From Conus ventricosus (taxonomy: Eukaryota > Mollusca > Gastropoda > Neogastropoda > Conidae), in the NCBI GenBank assembly GCA_018398815.1, contig CM031620.1:68016760-68080759 (forward strand): a DNA stretch of 64,000 bases. Reading direction: 5' to 3'. Every line of letters begins with the position of its first letter. The stretch's first letter is position 1. Of the stretch, positions 46,040 to 55,900 are shown piece after piece. The notes under the pieces were generated by a model. That model searched no databases and was not told the DNA's origin. It saw only the letters and a program-made list of their open reading frames with translations. The position numbers and the translations under genes are program-made.

Positions 46040-47404
46040 GACTCCCAATGTTCTCACCCCAGCCCAAGTTTGGTAGGTGTGATGGTAGTCCTTCGGATCC
46101 GAAGATGACGTTAGCGTTTCTGCAGCTCATCGATGTACGCGGAGGTGGCTCTGCAGCCCTAATCTGGAGGCACAGAGTCTGGAACAGTGGGGGCACTGGA
46201 AGTCCGTTGTCGTGATCACTGCTGCTGCTGCTCTGTGGCGTTGATCCCTGGCGGCAGTCAGCTTTTGGCGTCGAGTACTTTCGAAGTTGGTAGCGGCTTT
46301 GTGAATTGTGGCCTGCCACAGAGGTCGGTCACTGGCGCACTCCTCTAGTTCTTTTGGTTTGAATTCGCACCACTGGAGATTTGATTTGACCGAGTCCTTA
46401 TACCGTTTCTTTGGGCGTCCTTGGTTTCTCTTGCCGTGCAGAAGCTCTCCATACAGCAGTCGCCTTGGCATACGGTGCTCTTCCATACGGATGACATGCC
46501 CCACCCATCGAAGCTGGGCCTTGATGAGCATGGACTCGATACTTGTAGTGTGAGCACGGTCCAGGACCTCGAGGTTGGAAACACGGTCCTGCCAATGGAT
46601 TCCGAGTATGGAGCGAAGAGCTCGCATGTGGAAGTTCTCCAGCTTCTTGACGTGTCTGCGGTACAGTGTCCAAGATTCGCACCCATAGAGGAAAGAGGGC
46701 AAGACCACTGCGTTGTAAACTCTCAGTTTTGTAGTCAGCCGAATGTTGTGTTGACTAAGCACTCTGTTGCGGAGTCTTCCCAGCGCCTGGCTTGCTTTGC
46801 TGATTCGGGCATCAACTTCCCTGTCCAGGGAGCCATCACAGGAGATGGTACTTCCTAGATATCTGAAATGTTCAACGTCCGCAAGCTGGGAGTCGTCAAT
46901 GACGATGGTGGGTGCCGAGGGGTTGGTGTTTGGTGCGGGTTGGTGAAGCACCTCAGTCTTGCCAAGGCTGATTGTCAGGCCGAAGAGCTTTGAAGCATCG
47001 GAGAAGCGGTCAAGCATCGTTTGCAGATCGGATTCTGCATGGGCCACCAGTGCGCAGTCATCGGCAAAGAGGACTTCTTGAAGGAGATCTTTGATGCTCT
47101 TTGTCTTGGAAGTGAGGCAACGAAGGTCAAAGAGGGAGCCGTCCAGACGATAGCGGAAGTAGACTCCCTTCTCCAGGTCTTGGACAGCGTGGGACAGCAT
47201 GCAGGTGAAAAAGACATTGAAGAGGACCGGAGCTAAAACACAGCCCTGCTTCACGCCATTGCTGATCTCGAAGGCTTCCGTCACGTTTCCACTGGAGAGG
47301 ACCTGGCCGGTCATGCCATCATGGAAGAGCTTGATCATTTTCACAAACTTTGGCGGGCATCCAATGCGCTCGAGGACTGTCCAAAGAGCTTCCCTGTTGA
47401 CCGT
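46040..47404 (-). mobile_element. RTE-like LINE, 5'-truncated, with intact C-terminal half
   Basis: Minus strand, cut off sharply at 47404-47405 inside the RT (just before VNREALWTVLERIGCPP), where the hairpin begins. The 3' end lies near 46040. Related to, but distinct from, the RTE-like LINE at 2.5-6.7 kb. Confidence 0.85.
46127..47404 (-). CDS. RTE-like reverse transcriptase C-terminal half with terminal C2H2 finger
   Basis: Open for over 400 codons: [38 protein letters not shown] (motif B), VLFADDCALV (catalytic FADD), HFRYLGSTIS, LYGCESWTLYRRHVKKLENF, RWVGHVIRMEEHRMPRR, GRPKKRYKDSVK. The end FQCPHCSRLCASRLGLQSHL-RVHR is a C2H2-like finger (C-x2-C, H-x3/4-H) at the extreme C-terminus. 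No stop, so recently inserted compared with its neighbours, but lacking the endonuclease and RT motif A. Confidence 0.88.
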   Translation of the reverse strand, partial: TVNREALWTVLERIGCPPKFVKMIKLFHDGMTGQVLSSGNVTEAFEISNGVKQGCVLAPVLFNVFFTCMLSHAVQDLEKGVYFRYRLDGSLFDLRCLTSKTKSIKDLLQEVLFADDCALVAHAESDLQTMLDRFSDASKLFGLTISLGKTEVLHQPAPNTNPSAPTIVIDDSQLADVEHFRYLGSTISCDGSLDREVDARISKASQALGRLRNRVLSQHNIRLTTKLRVYNAVVLPSFLYGCESWTLYRRHVKKLENFHMRALRSILGIHWQDRVSNLEVLDRAHTTSIESMLIKAQLRWVGHVIRMEEHRMPRRLLYGELLHGKRNQGRPKKRYKDSVKSNLQWCEFKPKELEECASDRPLWQATIHKAATNFESTRRQKLTAARDQRHRAAAAVITTTDFQCPHCSRLCASRLGLQSHLRVHR

Positions 47405-47405
47405 G

Positions 47406-47493
47406 AGAGAACGGGGAAAAGCTCATTCTAGCTCAACCACCCTCAAACCAGTTTTCGGGTGGTTGACCTAGAATGAGCTTTTCCCCGTTCTCT
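47406..47493. repeat. Near-perfect hairpin, 37-bp arms, 14-nt loop
   Basis: Left arm 47406-47442 and right arm 47457-47493 are reverse complements with a single mismatch. The arm begins AGAGAACGGGGAAAAGCTC. The outer edge of the left arm abuts the truncated LINE with no spacer. Could be two facing terminal inverted repeats, a fold-back element, or a long-read or cloning snap-back artefact. Confidence 0.9.
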
Positions 47494-48275
47494 GACAAGT
47501 AACACTTTAACAACGAATTAAAAATAATAATCCATCACACATTCTCTTTCAATAACCAAAAAAATAACGATTATCTACAAACAAACATACTGTGTAGGGT
47601 TGTCCGTTTTTAATACTAATTTACAAAACTTTTCAGATTTTAGTTTTTGCTTAATCCTGTGTTTTTCCTGATCATTTTCAATAACATCATTTTCACGCAT
47701 ACATTCATCAAATGCATCTCTGTCTTTAATTGTTCTCTAAAGTCTTTTAAAATCCGCACACTTATCCTAGCATGATAAATCTTATAAAACGAAGTAGATA
47801 GACAGACAGACAGACAAACACTAGGTAATGGTGGGGCGGGTAAAGCTGGCCGGATTTTCCACACAGCCAGAATACTGCAGAGACCCGTCATTAGGTCGAC
47901 ACCTGATTACTTAATTTGTGGTGTTGGGTCTTATGACTTGGCAAAGTGCAATACCATGTGACCGGATCCAACCAGAGCCTCTCAGTTTAGCCATGGCTTC
48001 CAATGCAGACGGACGTGTTTGTTCACAGAGGAATAGTTTCTTGCTATAGATGATCATGTGTTTTAATACAACTGTATGGCGAGTATCTAAACAAAAGAAA
48101 ATCAGGCGGAGCCCAGTTCTTTACCTCAAAAAGCTCCAAATGTTCAGTGACAGGTGTACTACTTGGCAATCAAGAGCCGCCATTAAAACAATGCTGGACC
48201 TAAGCCCAGATGAAAAAGAGGAGAGTTAAACTCTTTGTGAAACTCTTTGTGAAATCGACGAGAGGCGTGTGCTGC

Positions 48276-48630
48276 GGCGTCACAGTAGTTCAGAAAACTT
48301 CCCCACCTTGTGGTGTTCGTGACACAACGGCAAAGCAGACGACGCGGAACACGACTCGGGCTGGGCCCAGACAGGGCCGGTGTTGTTACTGGCTAATTAT
48401 AGTGGGTGTAGCAACTGTTCGCTAATTACAAGTAGTCCAAAACCCGCACGCTGTTAGGTCGTATCGGCTGGCGGATGGCCTTTGACCGCTCCACAGGAGC
48501 GCGGCTTGGCAGAGATACCAAGTTCCCTCTCCCCTGTGGCCTTAACAGCCTAGCCTTTGCTGTAGCCAGGCGGTTACGGCGTAACCGTTACTATTTTTAG
48601 AAGCCCGTCACAGTAGTTCAGAAAACTTGA
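48276..48630. repeat. 22-bp direct repeat bounding about 310 bp
   Basis: CGTCACAGTAGTTCAGAAAACTT-type repeat (start CGTCACAGTAGTTCAGAAAA) at both ends of a GC-richer 310-bp segment. It could be a long target-site duplication around a short retroelement, but no Pol III boxes or tail were found. Confidence 0.55.
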
Positions 48631-48729
48631 CAGACAGGTGCCCTCTCTTATCGCAGAAAACAGTATCACCCACCCCACGCACGCACGTCCCCACCCCCAC
48701 GCACACACCCCCACCCCACGCATGCACAC

Positions 48730-48985
48730 ACTCAAGTCACTTCTAAGTTCTTAACTCAAGTCACCCCAAGTCACTTCTAAGTTCTTACTCAAGTTGTCCT
48801 CAAGTCATCCCAAGTTCTTACTCAAGTCACTTCTAAGTTCTTACTCAAGTCATCCTCAAGTCACCCAAGTCACTTCTAAGTTCTTACTCTAGTCACCTCA
48901 GGAACTTGATCAAGACACCTCAAGTTCTTAACTTAAATCGCCTCAAGATCGTAATTAAGTCATCCTCTAAGTACAACCAAGTTCT
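48730..48985. repeat. Degenerate tandem repeats of CAAGTCACTTCTAAGTTCTTACT-type units
   Basis: About nine irregular units of 20-32 bp built on AAGTTCTTACTCAAGTCA. They lie just left of the first Polinton gene, where subterminal repeats are common. Confidence 0.75.
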
Positions 48986-49025
48986 TATTTAAGTTATCTT
49001 ATAATTATCAAAAAAACAATACAAT

Positions 49026-49268
49026 CTATGTTTTTGTCTTAAATAGTAGATGTCTAATACAGTACACACACGCCTCAAAAAACGCGTCATTGTTGAGGAT
49101 GTCTTGCTCAGCGTCCTTGGCGCGAAATTGGTCAGCATAAATCTTAATGAAGTTCTTACATCGTAAGCAACCGCATTGATTACAATTCTGGTCTATGGAA
49201 ATGTCTTTTATTGACTCCATGTCTTTATTTATTGACTCCATCATTTTAAACAAATAATAATCCGCCAT
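49026..49268 (-). CDS. Polinton-associated small Cys-rich protein
   Basis: 80 codons, ATG start. Contains NQCGCLRCKNF and a later CVYCIRH, together able to bind a metal. Function unknown. Tandem with two further minus-strand genes (gaps of about 50 bp), suggesting a compact block read from the divergent promoter near 50280. Confidence 0.6.
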   Translation of the reverse strand: MADYYLFKMMESINKDMESIKDISIDQNCNQCGCLRCKNFIKIYADQFRAKDAEQDILNNDAFFEACVYCIRHLLFKTKT

Positions 49269-49320
49269 GATCTATTTTTATCAAAAAAACAAAAAATTTT
49301 AAAATAAAGTTCTTAAAATA

Positions 49321-49680
49321 TTATTGCATTTGAAATGGATCAAAATGATCTTTTGTTGTTGGCGGTTTTGGCATGCTTTTGTGTTCGGCTTCTGTATTTA
49401 GTGGCGGAGATTGTTTGGACTTCTTTGGTTTTTGCTGTCGCTGTTTATATATTTTATAACCGTAATAACCGCCCCCAGCAGCAGCAAGGGCGCCAAAAAT
49501 AACAACTGTTTTAAGTTCAATATTCCATGAAGACTTTGGCGTTGTAGGCCTTGAATTAACTTGTTCTTGTTCTTGTTCTTGCGTTTTTATAGCTGGCATT
49601 GAAACAACTGTTGGCGTTGGTGGTGTTATGTTTTCATTATGAGTTATATTCTGTAACATTAATTTTTTTGTTTGTTCCAC
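49321..49680 (-). CDS. Polinton-associated membrane protein
   Basis: 119 codons. Polar, Thr/Pro/Gln-rich N-terminal half, one hydrophobic segment at residues of about 55-75 (TVVIFGALAAAGGGYYGYKI), then a Lys/Gln/Pro-rich tail. Looks like a single-pass membrane protein, plausibly a virion component. Family not recognised. Confidence 0.65.
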   Translation of the reverse strand: MEQTKKLMLQNITHNENITPPTPTVVSMPAIKTQEQEQEQVNSRPTTPKSSWNIELKTVVIFGALAAAGGGYYGYKIYKQRQQKPKKSKQSPPLNTEAEHKSMPKPPTTKDHFDPFQMQ

Positions 49681-49728
49681 TCCGCTAATCTTTTTCCTGC
49701 TTCAACACGCCCAGGATGAGGAGGTTTT

Positions 49729-50262
49729 TTACTGGTCACTTTCTCCACCTGATTCAGTGTTTTCTGATTCTGCTGATTTTCTGGCTCGGTCATTTTGAAG
49801 GGTAACAAAATCTATATGATTAAAAGTAATTAATCCCGCGATCACTGGCGACAATAATGTTCCAAATCTGTAATACAGATCACACCCTAGAGACTCTAAT
49901 GACTTTGTTAAAACTGGATCCTGCGTTAAATCATACATAAAATCTTGTTCAGAATCAATGGGAGCAAATCTACTAACTAGTTTAGTGTACAAACTAAGAA
50001 CCGTTTGTCCTACACTTTTTACCATTCTTGAGCCCAGTTGCGCTTCATACCTGTTATGATACTTTACAATGTCTTGCGGTGACATTTGTTGAATCTGTTC
50101 TATGCTGAATTCATTTCCGAGGTACTGTTTTGTTTTTCCACATGCTGCCAAAGAATACAGCCTTTCCTTTTTGGACATAATAGCTTGGTCATCAACTTGG
50201 TCATTCATAAGTTCAGGAAGGTTTAGGCTACCCTGTAGCTGTAGTAGATCATCGCTGTTCAT
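49729..50262 (-). CDS. Polinton-associated protein, 177 aa
   Basis: Starts MNSDDLLQLQGSLNLPEL and is intact. Mostly helical and polar, with a moderately hydrophobic segment (LLSPVIAGLITFNHIDFV) near residue 140 and a Glu/Ser-rich tail. Known Polintons carry similar-sized unnamed genes. Divergent from the 76-aa gene at 50298 with only 35 bp between the two starts, so a shared bidirectional promoter is likely. Confidence 0.65.
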   Translation of the reverse strand: MNSDDLLQLQGSLNLPELMNDQVDDQAIMSKKERLYSLAACGKTKQYLGNEFSIEQIQQMSPQDIVKYHNRYEAQLGSRMVKSVGQTVLSLYTKLVSRFAPIDSEQDFMYDLTQDPVLTKSLESLGCDLYYRFGTLLSPVIAGLITFNHIDFVTLQNDRARKSAESENTESGGESDQ

Positions 50263-50297
50263 GTTTTTTATTAATTATAATTATTTTTTTTTTAAAA
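50263..50297. promoter_or_regulatory. Putative divergent promoter, AT-rich, 35 bp
   Basis: The interval between two divergent Polinton start codons is almost all A and T (TTTTTTATTAATTATAATTA). Such compact spacers in viral-type elements normally hold both core promoters. Inference from layout only. Confidence 0.35.
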
Positions 50298-50528
50298 ATG
50301 AGCACCGAAAAAACTGTTACCAACCTTGTATACCATTCTGCTGTTATTGGGGGTCTAAGTGTAGGATACACAATGCTCGGTAAAAGCCTGTTAAAAATAA
50401 AACCGGCAGATCTTGGCAAACTAGACTTTGAAGACTCTGCAAAGCTGATTGCTATTATTACAGCTTCATTTGCTACGAAAGATTTTTTAGTTAAGCAAGG
50501 AATAATTCCAGACAGTATTAATATGTAA
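50298..50528 (+). CDS. Polinton-associated small membrane protein, 76 aa
   Basis: MSTEKTVTNLVYHSAVIGGL start; two hydrophobic stretches (residues 10-30 and about 50-62, LIAIITASFATKDFL). Intact frame. Small conserved proteins of this form are seen in mollusc Polintons; role unknown, possibly virion membrane or capsid-associated. Followed after 20 bp by the next plus-strand gene. Confidence 0.65.
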   Translation: MSTEKTVTNLVYHSAVIGGLSVGYTMLGKSLLKIKPADLGKLDFEDSAKLIAIITASFATKDFLVKQGIIPDSINM

Positions 50529-50888
50529 AAAAAAATACATTTATAAAAATGGCTTCACTCGTAATGATGATAGGCGGCGCAGTAGTGAATGCGCTTGCTT
50601 TTAGCGGAAGTAATTACGCGTTTAGTAAACTGCGGGATGACGGCGAGAGAAAAAGACATAACAAAGCTGCGGAGCAACTAGCCGCAGCGCAAGATAACTA
50701 TGAAAAGCAGAGAATTGAGCAGTTAGATTTTATCAACGATACACTGAAAAAACAGGGGCATGCAGCTTACACATTTAAAGACGTTGACCAGGCAATAAAA
50801 GAGTATTATCTTGTAACAGGCAAACCAATCGAGACATTGCCCCCACCAAAATTCAGCGATTTTTATCATCCATCAGAAAAACAAAAGA

Positions 50889-50899
50889 TGCAAGAAATC
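50889..50899 (+). repeat. Target-site duplication, left copy (TGCAAGAAATC)
   Basis: 11 bp, identical to 56879-56889. It brackets the I/Nimb-type LINE and fixes its ends at 50900 and 56878. Confidence 0.93.
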
Positions 50900-51639
50900 G
50901 CCCTCCGGGGGTTGCGACCTTGTCGTGGTCAGAGGGCTTGCGCGGTCCAGTGATCCCTTAGGCTTTGCTGGCGGGGGCATCAATACTTGGGAGATAGGCT
51001 GGTTTTTTCACACTGCTTGTAGGCCTGAGAGGTGAAGATGCTGTATGGCCTAAGCGTAACGTGGTAAGGAGTTGATGCCCCTGGTAGGGCTTCCCATGTC
51101 AGATAGGCTAAGGGTGAGGATCCTGACTAAGAGTAACCCGCCTTTCTCCTTTTCTTCTTTTCTGCCTCCCTTATTTGGCCCTTTTCTATCTTCGTCTCCC
51201 CTTCAAGTCTTCTTTTCCACACTCCTTTTCTCTCTGTGGTCTCCTTAAGATCCGCCGTGTTTGCCGTGCGGTGCGACCTGTGTCGGAGGGGAATGAGATC
51301 CTGGTGATTGAGAGGGCCAGCGCTCTCAACACATCACTTTGGCTCGGACCTCTCCTAGACAGGGAGTACACTTTGGCCCGGGTGTACTAATCGGCTCCCC
51401 TTCTTGGGGTTGGGTCAAGACAGGCAGTTCCCCTGCTGGCCATGTGAACCCCTGCAGTGCTCAGCTCTCTGTCCCCGGGAGTTGAGCATGATCAGGGGGG
51501 ATAGGGTTGGTGGCTTCTGTTTGTCGTATATCTCTCCCGAAGCCTGGAAGGGGTCAAGACATTGGTTTCTTGGCCCTGGCCCCTTAGTTGGACTCCAAGG
51601 TGGGTGGGTAAGGGAGGGATGAAATATAATAAAATACAC

Positions 51640-52946
51640 ATGGCTTTTTCAAAACACATCCCCCCAAAAAAGAGGAAGGCAGCATCCCCTATTTCAGGGG
51701 ATTTCGATTCTGACAGCGATTTGGATATGGAGGTACGACAGAAGACAGGTTTTTGGGCTTCCTGGCTCGTTATGGAAGGAACGGAGCAAGAAAGACCCCT
51801 TTCAGCTTTGAGCCCTTTTGCTATCCAAAAGGGCTTTCAAGGCTTAGCAGGTGACCCTCGGTCCATCAAGAGGTTGAGGAACGGCTCGTTTCTAATTCAA
51901 TGTAAATCACAGAAACAATCTGAACAGTTGCTGAAGGCAAAAAAGCTTGTGGACAGGGAGATCAGGGTGACTCCCCACAAACAGTTAAATTCATCGAAAG
52001 GAGTGATTCTCTGCAGGGATTTATCAGGTGTTTCAGAGGCAGAGATCAAAACGGAGCTGGCGTCCCAGGGTGTGACGGAGGTACGCAGGGTGACAGTAAA
52101 GAAGGGTGCAGAAAGAGTGGACACCAACACCCTCTTTCTGACATTCTGCAACCCTGTGCTGCCTCCGGTCATCAAAGTCGGCTACCTGATTGTCCGGGTT
52201 CAGTTATACGTTCCGTCCCCGTTGAGGTGCTTCAGATGCCAGAAGTTTGGCCATGTCAGAGACCGTTGTTCTGGGCAGGAGGTGTGCAGTATTTGCTGCA
52301 AGGCAACCCATGATGGGCCGTGTAAAGATCCGGCACATTGTGCAAACTGCGGTGGCGACCATCCCTCCTCTTCCCGAAACTGTCCTCTTTGGATTCAGGA
52401 ATCTGCAATACAAAGAGTTAAAACAGAAAAGAAGATCTTTTTTGAAGCCCGGAAACAGGTTGTGGGCAGTCAGTCGCCGACAGCTTCTTCGTATGCTTCG
52501 GCCGTAAAGAAAGTTCCTACAGTTCCAACTCGGTCAGTCTGCTGTCAGACTGATAACTTTACGTTTTCGAAGACATTGCAAGGAAAAACTGTCAGCTCTG
52601 GTGGAAGCAGGTCCACCACCTCTCAACCCAAAGTGAATGCCCCTGGTGGAGGCAAAAACTCCGCCACCCCTCAGACTGCCCAGCAGTCTACAACATCTGC
52701 TGCTGGGCAGATTAAAAAACCAGCACCCCACCTCGAACTCCTCTGTCCAGTGCCCGTGCGGGCAAGGGAGTTCAACCCAGTGTGGAGATGGTGGAGATGA
52801 GGAAGAAACCTCCACCATCTCCCAAATCCAGACCTTCTTCTCCTGTTGGCAAGTCTGCCAGCAGGTCTGAAGACCAACACAGCCCAGTACAAACCTCAAA
52901 TAAATTTACACCTTTAGCAACAGACGTTGAGGAGGAAATGACCTGA
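51640..52946 (+). CDS. LINE ORF1 (gag-like, three CCHC-type knuckles)
   Basis: Start at MAFSKHIPPKKRK (51640). An in-frame ATG further upstream (51562) is less likely because the basic MAF start is typical. RNA-binding-type core: SIKRLRNGSFLIQCKS, PHKQLNSSKGVILCRDL, CFRCQKFGHVRDRC (CX2CX4HX4C), CSICCKATHDGPC, CANCGGDHPSSSRNC. The original frame stops at 52800. Another frame from about 52720 gives TPLSSARAGKGVQ, then PPPSPKSRPSSPVGKSASRS, and TPLATDVEEEMT with a stop at 52946, more plausible as the native tail. The shift is in or near an A run and may be a sequence error. The ORF1 product forms RNPs with LINE RNA. Confidence 0.88.
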
Positions 52947-52972
52947 TCTCTCTCCTTTTCGCCCTCTGCACC

Positions 52973-55900
52973 ATGGATAGTACAATATTCCATTGGAATA
53001 TCCGTGGACTAAATTCCAACTTTGAGGAGCTGCAGCTTCTGTGTCAATCTATAAAACCTTCCGTCGTGGCTCTTCAAGAAACTCAAATTCAAAGCCAGAA
53101 GACCTTTACTCTTTCTGGCTTTAATATTCTTTCAAAACCTGCACAACCATCCACGTTGGGACTGTCGGGCGGTGTTGCCCTTCTCCTACACAAAACTTTG
53201 CTGTATAGTCCTGTCGCTCTGTCTACCTCCCTTCAGGCTGTGGCTGCGAGAGTCACTCTCCACAAGACTGTGACAATCTGTTCCCTTTATCTTCCACCTT
53301 CTGTCCCGGTTTGTCGTCAGGACCTTGTCAGTCTGATAAGAGAACTTCCTCGACCTTTTTTGCTGTTGGGTGACTTTAACGGTCACAATCCTCTTTGGGG
53401 TAGTGTCGGTACGTCATCCAGAGGTCTGCTAATTGAGGATGTCCTTTCGGATTTAGATTTGTGTTGTCTGAACGACGGATCTGCAACTTACCTCCACTCT
53501 TCCACAGGTTCACTTTCGTGTTTAGATTTGTCGGTTTGTGACCCCTCGCTGGTCCTGGACTATGAGTGGTCTGTCCATGACGATCTGCACGGAAGTGACC
53601 ATTTCCCTGTCCTTCTACAACCTGTAATAACTGAACACGTCTCTGTCTCTCAACATCTAAATTATAAGAAAGCAAACTGGGATCTATTTGCAGCCACTAT
53701 TTCAAAAGAATTCCAGGACACTGATTTTCTTCAGAGTCCAGACCCAGCTGAATCACTGACTAACACTGTGATCAAGTGTGCTAAAACTTGTATTCCAGTG
53801 TCTTCCGATAAACTTCAAATGCCAAAAACACCCTGGTTCGATTCAGACTGCCAACAAATTTCCAAAGTTAGAAAACGGGCTCAGCGTCAGGTGTACCAAC
53901 GACCTTCGGGTCCCAACGCTCGAGCCCATCAGAAACTCCGTGCCAAATCGAGACACACTTTTAAAATCAGTAAACGTCGGTCCTGGAGAAGCTTCTGCTC
54001 CAGGCTGACATCGAAAACTTCTAAGAAAAAAGTGTGGAACATCATTAAAAAAATCAAAGGGAAGAACACCTGTCCCACTGTGAACCATCTCAAGTTTGCT
54101 GACTCTTTAATAACAGAGAAAAAAGCAGTTGCTAATCTGCTGGCTTCAACCATTGAAAAGAATTCCTCCTCTTCTAACAAATCAGCCACTTTTGTCAAAA
54201 ATAAAACCCTTAAAGAAAAATCACCCTGCAATTTTTCGTCAGACAACATGGAAGACTACAATCTTCCTTTCACGTTAAACGAGCTGAAATCTGCCTTACT
54301 TTCTTGTAGCGATTCCTCTCCAGGTATAGATGAAATCCATTATCAACTGTTGAAACATCTTCCCCAAGAAGGTCTGAACATCCTGCTACAGGTATACAAC
54401 CATGTGTGGACTACAGGTTTTTTTCCACCCTCTTGGCGAAAAGCCCTCATTATTCCCATCCCCAAACCTGGTAAAGATCTTTCTAATCCATCAAACTACC
54501 GTCCCATAGCTTTGACCAGCTGTGTCTGTAAATTGATGGAGAAAATGGTCAACGCTAGGCTCATGTGGAAACTGGAAACCGATGGCCTTTTGGCGAAAGA
54601 ACAGTGTGGTTTCCGCAAACATAGGACTACGGTTGACCATTTGATTCGTCTGGAATCTACACTTCGGAACGCCTTTCTGAACAAACAGCATGCAGTGGCA
54701 ATTTTCTTCGACTTTGAGAAGGCCTACGATACCACCTGGAAGTCGGGGATACTTCATGATCTCCACGATCTGGGTTTTCGAGGTCATCTTCCGCTTTTCA
54801 TACAAAATTTTTTGGCAGAACGACAGTTTCAGGTCCGGGTTGGCACCACTCTCTCTGATGTCCACGAGCAGGAGTTGGGTGTTCCACAGGGGAGCATACT
54901 GTCTCCTGCTCTCTTTAGTATTAAGATTAACAACATTGTTCAATCAATCCAGCAGGGTTCAGACTGCTCATTGTTTGTGGATGATTTCGCTGTCTATGCG
55001 ACTGGAAGCCTGTATCCGAGTGTCCAGCGCAGGCTCCAGCTTTGCGTGGATAAAATCCATCGGTGGGCGGATGAAAACGGTTTCACCTTTTCTCCAACAA
55101 AGACACAGTGTATTCACTTCCATAATTTCCGTCAGTTTTTTCCAGATCCTGAACTTCAAGTAGGGAAATCTCCCATTCCAGCTGTTAAAGAGGCCAAATT
55201 TCTGGGAGTCATTTTTGACCAGAAACTCAACTTTCTCAGCCACATCAAAAACCTCAAAACTGCTTGCCAGAAAGCACTGAATATTCTGCGGGTCGTAGCG
55301 CACACCGACTGGGGTGCTGATAAGAAAACTTTGCTGCACCTCTACAGAGCCTTGGTCCGTTCCAAACTGGACTACGGTTGTGCTGTGTACGGCTCTGCAC
55401 GATCTTCTTACCTCAAACTCTTGGACCCTATCCACCATCAAGGGCTTCGTCTCTGTCTTGGAGCGTTCCGCACCACCCCTGTGTACAGCCTGTACGCAGA
55501 GGCGGGTGAACCTTCACTGTCCAACCGCAGGCTGAAACTGTCTTTGAATTATTATATCAGACTGTTCTCGGAACCAGAAAACCCTGCCTATGACTGTGTC
55601 TTTGACCCTCCGTTCCAAAGTAAGTTTGAAAACAACCCTAAATGTATTCTGCCGTTTGGTCTTCGTATGCAGCCTCACGTGCGGAATGCAGGTCTAGACC
55701 TCGGTGTAGTATCTGATTTTTCCAAGTTTCCGGATCAACCTCCGTGGACCTTTTTCACGCCAGAGATTCGTTTTGATCTTGCAGCTTTTCGTAAAGAGTC
55801 TACCAGCTCTCTGGCGTACAAGGCATTGTATGCTGAGCTCTGTTTGAAATTTCCATCCTGTCAAAAAGTTTTCACTGACGGTTCCAAGTCTGAAGATGGA

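Larger units (their letters stand above)
47494..49020. other. Intergenic DNA between LINE and Polinton genes
   Basis: No gene recognised. Includes a 22-bp direct repeat (48278 and 48608) and degenerate tandem repeats at 48730-48985. The left terminal inverted repeat of the Polinton should lie in or left of this stretch, but I could not identify it. Confidence 0.5.
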
